The notes beneath the pieces are model-generated. The model was not told where the DNA came from. It ran no database searches and was given only the letters and a program-made list of their open reading frames with translations. Positions 1-8,738 of a stretch of DNA of 64,000 bases are shown one piece after another. A program made the position numbers and the translations under genes. This stretch comes from Thermoplasmatota archaeon. Lineage in GTDB: Archaea; Thermoplasmatota; E2; UBA202; JdFR-43. Each line of letters starts with the position of its first letter. Within the stretch, counting starts at the first letter, position 1. Where the stretch lies: assembly GCA_029258955.1 (NCBI GenBank), contig JAPDJT010000001.1, positions 1 through 64,000 on the forward strand, read 5' to 3'.

Positions 1-861
1 CGTCATACCCCTCAGCAATCCGAGTCTGAATCCAAAAATCGATATCCATCGTGGAAAGAAATACTTGACGTAGGTCAGGGGCAACATAAATACGCTACCC
101 ACGAGTAGAGATAATATGGCTTCGTTTTCGCTTATTGCATTACTCTGAAGTAAGACACTAAAAGTTGAAAATCCCACAATTGGTGATGCCACGAACGTCG
201 CTATCGCAGGAATTACAATCGGAGGCAAATTCAATTTACTCGCAATAGGATTGAATACCGTTTCAATTCCATTCATAAAACCGAATTCAAAGAGAGTAAA
301 AATTAGAAAAGTCGTAACAACGAAGGTGCCCCCGATTCTTGCAAATTTCAGTGCAACTGTTTTAAAACTTATTTCAGCGGATTGCGGTCTCTCAAGCGTG
401 ATACTGACGTTAACGGATCTTCTTAAAGTAAACTTTCCGAATATTATGACGAACATCAATAAGACTATCGAATTTAACCACAAGATGGCGATATACACTC
501 CTCCGACGTAAATACCAAGCATTGGCAATATCACGGGTATGTGATACGTGAAGGTCTCTCTGAAGGGTGCTAAAGTCGAGTTTAGTATCGAGGAAAGCAA
601 AACCTCTCTTTCGTTCAATACCTTTCTCTCCCTTAAGTCCTGAAGCATAGCATTTGACGCCGTAGGAGAGAAAATTGCAGTTACGAAAGCGACGCCACAA
701 ATCTCTGGAAGATTTGCAAGCTTTGTAATCGGTTTTCCAATTGCTTCGATCTTTTTCAATACATCCATCCTAAGTAAAATTTCGGAGAATAACATTCCGA
801 AAAAGATGAGAGGCAAAGTTCGTGAACATATGTTTAAAGTTTTCAGAACGACTTCGAGCAT
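1..861 (-). CDS. Gate-domain (nucleoside-recognition) membrane protein, partial
   Basis: This frame is open from an ATG at 861 to the left edge, so the C-terminus lies outside the window. The protein begins MLEVVLKTLNICSRTLPLIF and is very hydrophobic, with about seven membrane segments. Two homologous halves carry the hallmarks of the nucleoside-recognition/Gate family (PF07670): FSPTASNAMLQDL in the first half and ASPIVGFSTFSVLL in the second. Proteins of this family are polytopic membrane proteins of uncertain substrate, so transport is inferred only from the family. A TATA-like run at about 885-897 lies about 27 nt upstream, fitting a leaderless start, and the gene is divergent from the ORF at 945. 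Base composition is richer in G+C and CpG than the rest of the window, so it probably comes from a different genome or segment. Confidence 0.7.
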   Translation of the reverse strand, partial: MLEVVLKTLNICSRTLPLIFFGMLFSEILLRMDVLKKIEAIGKPITKLANLPEICGVAFVTAIFSPTASNAMLQDLRERKVLNEREVLLSSILNSTLAPFRETFTYHIPVILPMLGIYVGGVYIAILWLNSIVLLMFVIIFGKFTLRRSVNVSITLERPQSAEISFKTVALKFARIGGTFVVTTFLIFTLFEFGFMNGIETVFNPIASKLNLPPIVIPAIATFVASPIVGFSTFSVLLQSNAISENEAILSLLVGSVFMLPLTYVKYFFPRWISIFGFRLGLLRGMT

Positions 862-944
862 TGAATTCTTGACTAAGTGGAATAATTTTTAAATTTTTTC
901 AAAAAGTTTTTAAATAGTATGATTAAAACCCGAAAGGTGACTAC

Positions 945-1889
945 ATGATCAGCTTGGTATTGGGATACGGTGCGAAACCCTTGCCCGTTCTTGATAGGAT
1001 TTTAGAAGAGGAGAAGATCGAAGGAATTGTCTTGACGGATAAAAACTGTGAGAAAGAGATTGAAAGTAACCTTAAATCGAAAGTTATCTTCATCTACGCT
1101 CATGAGCTTTCTGATTCTGTTGTTAAAAGTTTAAAGGACTGTAATGCCAAGATAATATCAGCGGGTGGCTTGGAAGATCTGACGAACGTCCCTTCGAGGG
1201 TTTACATCAAAGCAAAATCATATTACGTTATCGGCGGAGAGCAAAATCTGAGGAACTTAGTCAGATTCTTAGCTAATTTGGCTGGGGATAAAAGAAATGT
1301 AAAAATGAGCAGGGAAAAAATTGAGCAATCTATGTATCTTGCTCATTTAATGGGAGCAAGAATAATGACAACTCACCTCGGCTTTTATGGAAATTTATCA
1401 AAGAAAGAAACAATGCGAAGAATAGTAAAGAATCTGAGGGAAATAAGGAACAGAATGAAAAAGAGAGGTATAGAAGTTCCCATTGGTTTGGAAACAATGG
1501 GGAAAAAAGAAGTTTTTGGTAGCTTAGACGAAATAGTAGAAGTCTGTAAAAGAGTAAGGGGAACTGTTCCAGTTCTGGACATGGGACATATTCATGCAAG
1601 AGGGAATGGTTGCTTAAAAGAAAAAGAGGATTTTCAACGTGTATTTGATGCTGTTGAAGAACTCAATTTAAATCATTATCTGATTCATTTATCCGGTGTT
1701 AAATATGATAAAGAGGGAGAAAAATATCATGTTCCTATAAAAAAGGGAGATATGCCTGTCATTAAACTCATGGAATGCATATTGGAGAATGATTATGATG
1801 TAACAATAATATCTGAATCTCCTGTTGTTGAGCATGATGCTGTATATGCTCAAATATTGTTAGACAGAGCTATGGAAATGATGAAATGA
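945..1889 (+). CDS. Chimeric ORF: CobN-like N-terminus joined to endonuclease IV C-terminus
   Basis: Residues 1 to about 115 and the rest look like two unrelated proteins. The first part contains the stretches SAGGLEDLTNVPS and YYVIGGEQNLRNLVRFLANL, which resemble the start of archaeal CobN-type cobaltochelatase subunits (moderate recognition only). From about residue 118 it is an endonuclease IV (AP endonuclease, TIM barrel) from mid-protein onward: THLGFYGNLS, IGLETMG, DMGHIHARG and HLSGV carry the metal-binding His/Glu/Asp residues. The family's usual N-terminal ~80 residues are missing. Upstream are a good SD (AGGTGA) and a TATA box at about 908-916. Downstream the stop overlaps the hexuloisomerase start (ATGA), so the endonuclease half belongs with what follows. 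Probably an assembly or recombination join rather than one functional protein. Confidence 0.6.
   Translation: MISLVLGYGAKPLPVLDRILEEEKIEGIVLTDKNCEKEIESNLKSKVIFIYAHELSDSVVKSLKDCNAKIISAGGLEDLTNVPSRVYIKAKSYYVIGGEQNLRNLVRFLANLAGDKRNVKMSREKIEQSMYLAHLMGARIMTTHLGFYGNLSKKETMRRIVKNLREIRNRMKKRGIEVPIGLETMGKKEVFGSLDEIVEVCKRVRGTVPVLDMGHIHARGNGCLKEKEDFQRVFDAVEELNLNHYLIHLSGVKYDKEGEKYHVPIKKGDMPVIKLMECILENDYDVTIISESPVVEHDAVYAQILLDRAMEMMK
1285..1310. other. Probable chimeric junction
   Basis: Left of this point the DNA is CpG-rich, with codons such as ACG, GTC and TCG common. Right of it the DNA is A-rich and CpG-poor, like the remaining 62 kb. The protein similarity switches at the same place from CobN-like to mid-endonuclease IV. 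The frame stays open across the join, which happens one time in three by chance. Confidence 0.55.
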
Positions 1890-2425
1890 AGTTTAAGGAA
1901 GCAATAAAACATATTGATGAACAAATTTCCCAAATGCTTGAGGAGATTGAAGAAGAAAAGATAGAGGAGATTATAAACTATTTTTTCCAAGCAAATAACA
2001 TATTTGTTTATGGTGCTGGAAGAAGCGGATTAGTTGGCAAGGCATTTGCAATTAGACTTGTTCATTTAGGATTTCCAACATTTGTTATAGGCGAAACAAT
2101 AACAAAGCCAGTTAAAAAAGGAGATTTAGTTGTTTTAATTTCTGGCTCTGGAGAAACAATACCTGTTGCAATGACTGCTGAAATTGCTCGCCGTTTAGGA
2201 GCAAAAATTATTTCCATTACCGCCAATCCAGATTCTCATATAGCAAGGTTTGCAGATTTGGTTGTAATTTTAAAGCCAAAGGAAAAGAAGGCTGATTTAG
2301 CTCCATTAGGTACTTTATTTGAGGCATCAGCATGGATTTTTCTCGATGGAATTATTGCAGAATTAATGGCAAAAAAAGGAGAAAGCGAGGAAAGCATGAA
2401 AAGGAGGCATGCTACTCTGGAATAA
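1886..2425 (+). CDS. hxlB: 6-phospho-3-hexuloisomerase (SIS domain)
   Basis: A 179-residue single SIS-domain protein of the length and type of archaeal PHI enzymes. It interconverts D-arabino-3-hexulose-6-phosphate and fructose-6-phosphate in the archaeal ribulose-monophosphate route to pentoses. Visible hallmarks are GAGRSGLVGKAFA (residues ~43-55), the phosphosugar-binding SGSGET (~86-91), and the C-terminal MKRRHATLE end shared by the family. The start codon overlaps the stop of the upstream endonuclease IV fragment (ATGA), so the two are translationally coupled. No hexulose-phosphate synthase is in the window. The last 14 bases overlap the convergent DUF3160 gene. Confidence 0.88.
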   Translation: MKFKEAIKHIDEQISQMLEEIEEEKIEEIINYFFQANNIFVYGAGRSGLVGKAFAIRLVHLGFPTFVIGETITKPVKKGDLVVLISGSGETIPVAMTAEIARRLGAKIISITANPDSHIARFADLVVILKPKEKKADLAPLGTLFEASAWIFLDGIIAELMAKKGESEESMKRRHATLE

Positions 2426-4580
2426 AGAATGATGAAATCCATGCTGGGCGTTGAGGCGGAGAGTTCTGCAAAATTTCTTTCCATTCTTCATCTGTTAGGC
2501 GTTGCTCCATAGGTTGCTTAAATTCATAATAGCTTAATGTTGCTCCAGCTCCAATGTATATTTCTTTTGTTTTATATGCTACCAGTATTAAATCAAGATA
2601 ACCAACAGCTTCTTCTAAACATTGCTTGGTATTTGTATCTGTATGGACATCAGCAACTAAAACAGTACTTTTAGTTTTTTCATCTATGCCAGCAGTGATT
2701 TCTTCAATATGCTCAGGAAACATGCTTATGTAATATTCATCTTCCTGACTTAACTTTCCTCCTAACTCTTTCAATGATATTTCATATAATTTTTTAAGCA
2801 TAGTTTCCATTGCTTGCAATCTCATTTCTTCTGTTTCATTTATTGCATTAAATTTTTTCAAGCCCATCTTTGTCATATTTACTAATGCTTTCATCCTCGC
2901 ATAAAATTCTGGCACCGCCTCCACATATCCTCCAACTTTTGGTGGCATTGAAACAGCAAAAGGTGTATAGCTCTGCTTTGCGTATAATATTGTATCATGC
3001 CTAAGTTGTGTCCATGAAGCTAATGCAGTTTGCAATTCTTTATCAATCCATGCTTTCGTTTGCATGAAAGTTGGGTATCCATCTCTAAATTCTTTAGTCA
3101 ATGATTTTAAAGCAAAAAGCCAGCTCCAATATAAATTGCGATTCCAGTCTTCAATGCTTAAATTACTGAATTCTTTCCTTAGTTTTTCTAATTGCTGGCT
3201 ATAATTTACATAATCTGTATCTCCTTCTTCCTTCAAAATTTCATATGCTCTGCTTGAACCAAAAACAGCAAAAATATCTAAGCCTCTTGGAAAACATCTT
3301 AACATGCCAAGCATTGTATTTTCCATTGTAAAGGGTGTATTATTTCCTATATAAACACCAACAGCAGGAAAAACAAGTTGCTGGAAAATATACGAATCTG
3401 GTACATATCTCTGCCCAATAAAACGCATTCCTTTTGTAGCGTCTAACACTTCATATAACTTTTCTTTTGTTATTGGTGGGGAAATTGCTACATTGCCAGT
3501 GCCTCCATAAATTTTTGGGCTTCTCTGCTGTGCTAACTCTGCTTTAAATTTAATCATATTCTCTTCATTCAGCAAGGTATCTATTGGGGAATTTCCAAAT
3601 ACATCTATGAAACATTTTGCATATTCATATGGAGTTAAACCATCTGCTACACCAACAAAAAATGATGTTATTGCATAGATTTTCTGCCATAAATCAAAAG
3701 CATTAATGCCATCTATTTTTACTTCTTTTAATTCTAAGGAAATGAGCGTAGCTTGTAATGTTGCAATATTTGCATCTTCTTCTGAAACTATTGCATCTTC
3801 TCCTCCTTTAAGCAAAAATGCCATTCTTCCATACCACATCATTGCCATAAAATATTTTTTAAGTTTCTCTGACTGAGTATAATGTCCTCTTGGCTTATAT
3901 TGAGAATAATCTTCTTTATAATGGAAAATGCTACTTTCTGCATATGTTCTATTTTCAATGTTCGCCAACTCTTTTTCCACATCTTCTTTTACATATGATG
4001 GTGTTTCTATATCTATATCTATGCCCAAGAGTTTTAAAGCAACAGCAAAAAATGCAACATTTCTTCTTGAAGCTTCCTTAAGCAAACCATCATATTTTTC
4101 ATAATCTTCTTTTGCTTTCTCAAATAAAGCTTTACTCAAATTTATTAAATCTCCATAAAGCTCTCTTTCTTCGATATTTTTAAGCAAGGAATTAAATTGC
4201 ACGTGATATAAATGAAGAATGGCATCAGATGTTATGAACAATGGAATTCCAGCATTTCTAAGCATTCTATAAAAGTTAGCAACATCTTCAAAATTTTTAT
4301 ATGGTAAAACAACAAATCCATTTTTTTCTAATGCTTCCAATTGTTTTTCTGTCAAATTAAAGTAATCCAAAATTTCTCTATTTGATATTTCTGAAATATT
4401 TAAAGGTAAGGAATATTGAGGTGAATTTGCTATAAATGATGCATTTTCTTTTGAATAAAAATTTGCAAATGCATACTTTGGTGTATCATATTTCTTCGTC
4501 TCTTTTATTGCTGTCTTTTTTTCTATACATCCAGCTAAGAGTATTAAAAAGCATAATATGGCAAATGCAAATCGCCTCAT
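2412..4580 (-). CDS. DUF3160 family secreted lipoprotein
   Basis: A 722-residue protein with a lipoprotein-like leader, basic MRR then a hydrophobic stretch ending LLAGC with the candidate lipid-modified Cys at 18. It should be exported and tethered outside the membrane. The body matches the DUF3160 family in length and in segments such as VLPYKNFEDVANFYRML, FITSDAILHLYHVQFN and, near the C-terminus, VADVHTDTNTKQCLEEAVGY. The family's function is unknown. A TATA-like TTAAATATA run around 4598-4606 sits about 25 nt upstream of the start, fitting a leaderless mRNA. The gene is convergent with hxlB (14-bp overlap) and divergent from the giant surface protein. Confidence 0.82.
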   Translation of the reverse strand: MRRFAFAILCFLILLAGCIEKKTAIKETKKYDTPKYAFANFYSKENASFIANSPQYSLPLNISEISNREILDYFNLTEKQLEALEKNGFVVLPYKNFEDVANFYRMLRNAGIPLFITSDAILHLYHVQFNSLLKNIEERELYGDLINLSKALFEKAKEDYEKYDGLLKEASRRNVAFFAVALKLLGIDIDIETPSYVKEDVEKELANIENRTYAESSIFHYKEDYSQYKPRGHYTQSEKLKKYFMAMMWYGRMAFLLKGGEDAIVSEEDANIATLQATLISLELKEVKIDGINAFDLWQKIYAITSFFVGVADGLTPYEYAKCFIDVFGNSPIDTLLNEENMIKFKAELAQQRSPKIYGGTGNVAISPPITKEKLYEVLDATKGMRFIGQRYVPDSYIFQQLVFPAVGVYIGNNTPFTMENTMLGMLRCFPRGLDIFAVFGSSRAYEILKEEGDTDYVNYSQQLEKLRKEFSNLSIEDWNRNLYWSWLFALKSLTKEFRDGYPTFMQTKAWIDKELQTALASWTQLRHDTILYAKQSYTPFAVSMPPKVGGYVEAVPEFYARMKALVNMTKMGLKKFNAINETEEMRLQAMETMLKKLYEISLKELGGKLSQEDEYYISMFPEHIEEITAGIDEKTKSTVLVADVHTDTNTKQCLEEAVGYLDLILVAYKTKEIYIGAGATLSYYEFKQPMEQRLTDEEWKEILQNSPPQRPAWISSFFIPE

Positions 4581-4660
4581 ATTTTTCTATTCATTAGTCT
4601 TAAATATAGATTATGATTCATCCATGAAATTAAGGAAGCCATATCTTGAAAAAAACAAAA

Positions 4661-4670
4661 TATTTATAAA
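4661..4670 (+). promoter_or_regulatory. TATA box of the surface-protein gene
   Basis: TATTTATAAA, about 105 nt before the ATG at 4768. Together with the SD it implies a leadered mRNA, unlike most neighbouring genes. Confidence 0.4.
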
Positions 4671-4767
4671 AAAGGTAGAATTTCTAAGTGTTCAAAATGT
4701 GGATAAAAAAGAAAAGATTAAAAAAGGGTAAGTATTTTAGTTGGCAACCTTAAAAAGGGGGAATAAG

Positions 4768-7700
4768 ATGTATGGGAAAAAATTAATGAGAAAGGTAGGG
4801 AGTTTGGTAATTATAGCTGCAATCGTAGCGAGCGCATTTGCAATAATGCCCAAGGAGGAAAGGGCAAATGCAAGTGTATTAATTGCGCCACCTCCAAATG
4901 TAACAATTACAGAAATTATGTATAAACCATCTCCAGCACTCAATGAATGGGTAGAGTTATACAATCCTACAGATACTGCCATCAACTTATCAGGATGGTA
5001 TATAAAAGATGAAGCAAACAATACATTTGGAGATATAGGAAATCTTATATTACAACCTTATAGTTATGCAGTCATTCAAGATGCTGGAGTATTAAATAAT
5101 GATGGGGATACTGTTTATCTTTATAATGCACAAGATGAACTTGTTGGCAGTGTAACATTCGGAGATATTGCAGCAGAGAATTATTCCATAGAATTAAATG
5201 AAACAGGTGGATGGGAGCAAAGCCAGATAGAAGGAGGAACACCTGGAATGCCAAATAGCGTAATGAATGCTCCAGTAACAACTTATGATTTGCAGGGAGA
5301 TTTGACTGCATGGGGTTGGTATGTAAGCAATGTAACAGTAACATTTAATGCAACAGATGAAACAGGAGTAAAAGAGACAAAATACAAGATTGATGATGGA
5401 GAATGGCAAACTTATACTGAGCCATTTGTAATAAGTGAGCCAGGAATACATACTGTATATTACTACTCAGTTGATATTTGGGGTGTTGAAGAAACTGAAA
5501 AGAACTTTGAAGTAAAAATAGCAAATCTCTCATCTGCATTGCAAGTAACACCAACTGAAGCAAATTGGAATGAAACAGCAACTATAGAAGTTAATAATGC
5601 AGAAGGAAATGTCGCTCTATATGCTCCTGGAGAATCTACACCAAGAAGGGGACCACAAGCTGGTCCTTATGTAAGATGGTCTGGAGTTTTATTTGATAAA
5701 AGTGGAAAATGGTGGGTTGTTGATAGTGTTGATAGCGAAGTAAATGCTGTACCTATTGATGTAAAGCCAATTGCATTGGATGTAAATGCAACACCAGATG
5801 AAGTTGATTATGTCAAAAGCGGAATACCAGGATGTTATATCAACATTGAAGGAACAGTAATGATGAATGGACAGCCAGCAACAGCAGCAACAGTTAAGCT
5901 TATATTCCCAGATGGAAGCTATGAAACAAAAAATGTTGGAAGTGATGGAAGCTTTGTATTTAATGATATAAATATAGGAAATAAAGGAGCAGGAAAGTAT
6001 AATGTTACGGCTTTCATTGGAGATGAATCTGCACCAAATGCTTTTGGATATGACATTGTTACAGTAAATACTGTTGATGCAAATATTACATTAGTTGAAA
6101 ATACAGCAGTTGGAGGATTTGACATAGGAATTATAACATTCCAGATTACATATCCAGAAGATGGCACTGCATTGCTCCCAGGAAATAACTTTAATATATC
6201 CATTTATAAAGGTGATGAACTATTTGCATGGTATAACAGCACAACTGGTATGCATGGCAATATAACTTTTGATGTGGCTGGTAAGTTACTCAACTTATCT
6301 GCTGCTCCAATGTGGGAGGAGGGAGATTACAAGATTGATGTTAAAGTTGATGTAACAGGAGATGGAAACTGGGAATATGTAGGTGAGGAATCATTTACAA
6401 TACAGCCAGCACCTCCAGTAAATATAAAGATTCTAAAGCCAGCTGATAAGATATTAAATGTTCTTGATCCAGCAAACAACAGCCAGATTATACAAGTACA
6501 AATCTTCGGAGAAAATATGAATACATATGGAACACCAGAAGCATTAGGCATAGGAGCAAATAATGAAAATGTAACAGATAGAATAAGCATTGAAGGAGAC
6601 ATATTATATACACCTCCAAGAGATGCTTATGAATATATAGGAAATGGTACATGGAACATAACTGTATTTCCAACAATTGGAAATGGCAAAATTTATGTAA
6701 ATGTAACATGGCCTGATAAAGGAACTGCAAATGAGACAATTGAAGTTGTTGATGGAGGCTATGTTTCTGCTCAGCCTACAGCTGTAATAGTAGATACACC
6801 AACAACAATTGAAGTAGAAGTTAAGGATAAAACAAAGACAGCACCAATTTACAATGCAAACGTTACTTTGGTATATGAATCTGGATTATACGGAGTAGGA
6901 GATAAAATAGCTTCATTATCTCAGGCAAATGCTGAAGGCAAATATATATTCAACATAACATCGACAAAAGCTGCAACAAACATAATTGTTATTGCAAAAT
7001 TTGAATATGGAGGAACACAATATGCATATGCATGTATTGTTTCAAATCCAGCACATGATTTGAATGTTGCATTATCTCCAGCAAATGTTCTTGCTGGAAG
7101 AATGACAGAATTTACAGTGAATATAACAAGGGGAAATGCATCATATGCAGATGAATTTGAATATTACATATTGAATGAGAGTCAGCTAGCTGATTTGCAT
7201 GATGGAAAACTTGATTTGGATTTAATTGGCACAGTTTATGAGGGCAATAAAGCAAATGATACATTTAGCACAGTTATAACACAAACAGGAACATACTACT
7301 TATATGTGAGAACAAAGGATAAGAAACACGATAACTTAAATAATGAACCAAGCTTTGAAGTTTCGAAGGCAAGCGTGAGTGTTACTCCAACATTGCTTGT
7401 AAAGAATGTTGATAAGAATGTGACATTGGTATTCAACGTAGAATGGAATGGAGAACCATTAAATGGTACTCTCAAAATCCATGGATTACAAGAAATAGAA
7501 AGCTTTGAAGGATATGTGGAAGGAGCAGTATATGAACTTGAAATTGTAAATGGAGAAGGTAATCTAACAAATGTAACAGCAATAGCAGTAGGAAATGTAA
7601 CATTTGAATTCAGAGCAGCGGAGGAAGGTAGCGTTTATGTTGAAGCAGACGGAACACTTCCAATTACAACACCATCGATAGAAATAACAGAGCCAGCAGA

Positions 7701-8271
7701 AAAGATTGCATTCCTTGGCGAGGAGAATTTAATAACTATTGCTGTAAAACATCCATTGACAGGAGAAGGCTGCGCTGGCTTAAAGGTAGAAATTGAAACA
7801 CCTGCAAGCAATGGAAGAATAGATGTTGGAGAAACAGATGAAAATGGTAAGCTAACATTTGGAATAATTCCATTACAAACAGGAAAGATAAAGATATATG
7901 TTGAAGGCGACGAAGCAGGAAGCATTGATATATGGATAGGCTTGCGCATTCATGTGGAGCCACAAATTGAAGCTGGCAAAGAAACAATAATAACTGTGAC
8001 AACAAGAGGTGGCAAGCCAATAGAGGGAGCAACTGTTAAAGTAAATGGTGCAACAATAGGAACAACAAATGCAAATGGAGAAATTAAATACAAGCCTGAG
8101 AAGGACTTAGGAGGAAAGACAATAACCATAACAGCAGAGAAGACCGGTTATTACTCTGCAGAGAGAACCGTAGAAGTCAAGAAGGCTCCAGAAGGACCAG
8201 GATTTGAGTTAATTGGCTTAGTAATTGGAGCTATCTTAGCTTTGGTGCTGGTAAGGAGAAGGAGAAAATAA
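4768..8271 (+). CDS. Giant surface protein: lamin-tail, OmpL47-like and Ig-like domains with PGF-CTERM-like anchor
   Basis: About 1167 residues, extracellular. The start at 4768 has a strong SD (AAGGGGG) and gives a signal peptide ending near RANA; an in-frame TTG at 4741 has no such support. Domains in order: a lamin-tail domain (VTITEIMYKPSPALNEWVEL, ~residues 45-150); an OmpL47-like beta domain with VYYYSVDIWGVEET (~200-250); then many carboxypeptidase-regulatory/Ig-like beta-sandwich modules such as VKLIFPDGSYETKNVGSDGS. It ends PGFELIGLVIGAILALVLVR plus a basic tail, a close variant of the archaeosortase PGF-CTERM signal, so C-terminal lipid attachment is likely. A TATA at 4661-4670 implies a ~75-nt leader, unusual here. 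A structural cell-surface or adhesive role is inferred. Confidence 0.82.
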   Translation: MYGKKLMRKVGSLVIIAAIVASAFAIMPKEERANASVLIAPPPNVTITEIMYKPSPALNEWVELYNPTDTAINLSGWYIKDEANNTFGDIGNLILQPYSYAVIQDAGVLNNDGDTVYLYNAQDELVGSVTFGDIAAENYSIELNETGGWEQSQIEGGTPGMPNSVMNAPVTTYDLQGDLTAWGWYVSNVTVTFNATDETGVKETKYKIDDGEWQTYTEPFVISEPGIHTVYYYSVDIWGVEETEKNFEVKIANLSSALQVTPTEANWNETATIEVNNAEGNVALYAPGESTPRRGPQAGPYVRWSGVLFDKSGKWWVVDSVDSEVNAVPIDVKPIALDVNATPDEVDYVKSGIPGCYINIEGTVMMNGQPATAATVKLIFPDGSYETKNVGSDGSFVFNDINIGNKGAGKYNVTAFIGDESAPNAFGYDIVTVNTVDANITLVENTAVGGFDIGIITFQITYPEDGTALLPGNNFNISIYKGDELFAWYNSTTGMHGNITFDVAGKLLNLSAAPMWEEGDYKIDVKVDVTGDGNWEYVGEESFTIQPAPPVNIKILKPADKILNVLDPANNSQIIQVQIFGENMNTYGTPEALGIGANNENVTDRISIEGDILYTPPRDAYEYIGNGTWNITVFPTIGNGKIYVNVTWPDKGTANETIEVVDGGYVSAQPTAVIVDTPTTIEVEVKDKTKTAPIYNANVTLVYESGLYGVGDKIASLSQANAEGKYIFNITSTKAATNIIVIAKFEYGGTQYAYACIVSNPAHDLNVALSPANVLAGRMTEFTVNITRGNASYADEFEYYILNESQLADLHDGKLDLDLIGTVYEGNKANDTFSTVITQTGTYYLYVRTKDKKHDNLNNEPSFEVSKASVSVTPTLLVKNVDKNVTLVFNVEWNGEPLNGTLKIHGLQEIESFEGYVEGAVYELEIVNGEGNLTNVTAIAVGNVTFEFRAAEEGSVYVEADGTLPITTPSIEITEPAEKIAFLGEENLITIAVKHPLTGEGCAGLKVEIETPASNGRIDVGETDENGKLTFGIIPLQTGKIKIYVEGDEAGSIDIWIGLRIHVEPQIEAGKETIITVTTRGGKPIEGATVKVNGATIGTTNANGEIKYKPEKDLGGKTITITAEKTGYYSAERTVEVKKAPEGPGFELIGLVIGAILALVLVRRRRK

Positions 8272-8274
8272 ACA

Positions 8275-8290
8275 CTCCTCTTCCCTTTTC
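8275..8290 (+). terminator. Pyrimidine-tract terminator candidate
   Basis: CTCCTCTTCCCTTTTC directly follows the surface-protein stop codon. Similar C/T tracts follow several other genes here (29947, 48598). Archaeal termination commonly uses T-rich tracts without a hairpin. Confidence 0.35.
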
Positions 8291-8327
8291 CACAATATTT
8301 TAATATCTCTTTTTGATTTTTTACAAA

Positions 8328-8738
8328 ATGTTTGATGATAAAAAGAAAAAGAAAGATGACACGGATGAATTTGAAAAGCTTTTCAAAGAAATGGAGAAAT
8401 TCATTGAGGATGTTTTTAAAAATGCATTTAATATGCAACCATTTGTAAAAGGTTTTTCTTTAAGAATAAATGAGGATGGTGTTCCAGAAATAAAAGAGAT
8501 TGGTAGCAAAGATAATGAAAATGAGGAAATTATGGAGGATGAAAAGAAAATATATGTTACTTTGGAAATTCCTGAAACAGATGAAAAAGAAATAGGAATA
8601 AAAGCAAAGGGCAATATATTGGAAATAAGAGCAGGAAATTTTGCTAAAAAGATAGAGCTTCCTGCAAAAGTAAATTCCAAGAAAATAGTAAAAAGTTATA
8701 GGAATGGCATTTTAGATATAGAACTTGAGAAGGCTTAG
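8328..8738 (+). CDS. Hsp20/alpha-crystallin small heat-shock protein
   Basis: About 136 residues. The N-terminal half is charged (MFDDKKKKKDDTDEFEKLFK). The C-terminal ~80 residues form an alpha-crystallin-like domain: KKIYVTLEIPETDEKEIGIK, then LEIRAGNFAKKIELPAKV, and the closing YRNGILDIELEKA, matching the family's GVL-type ending. Such proteins are ATP-independent chaperones that bind unfolding proteins. The ATG at 8328 is chosen over a TTG at 8313 because a TTTTAATAT box lies about 27 nt upstream of it. The 3' end overlaps the convergent trpS by four bases. The sequence is divergent and short, so the family call is good but not certain. Confidence 0.75.
   Translation: MFDDKKKKKDDTDEFEKLFKEMEKFIEDVFKNAFNMQPFVKGFSLRINEDGVPEIKEIGSKDNENEEIMEDEKKIYVTLEIPETDEKEIGIKAKGNILEIRAGNFAKKIELPAKVNSKKIVKSYRNGILDIELEKA

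Noticed and set aside
410-700. 96-codon minus-strand ORF (MWRRFRNCNF...)
   Set aside because: It is a shadow in another frame of the Gate-domain protein, which is itself open to the window edge and has clear membrane-protein sequence.
8321-8680. 119-codon minus-strand ORF opposite the Hsp20 gene
   Set aside because: It is Ser/Phe-rich antisense of a recognisable alpha-crystallin domain; no promoter or family.
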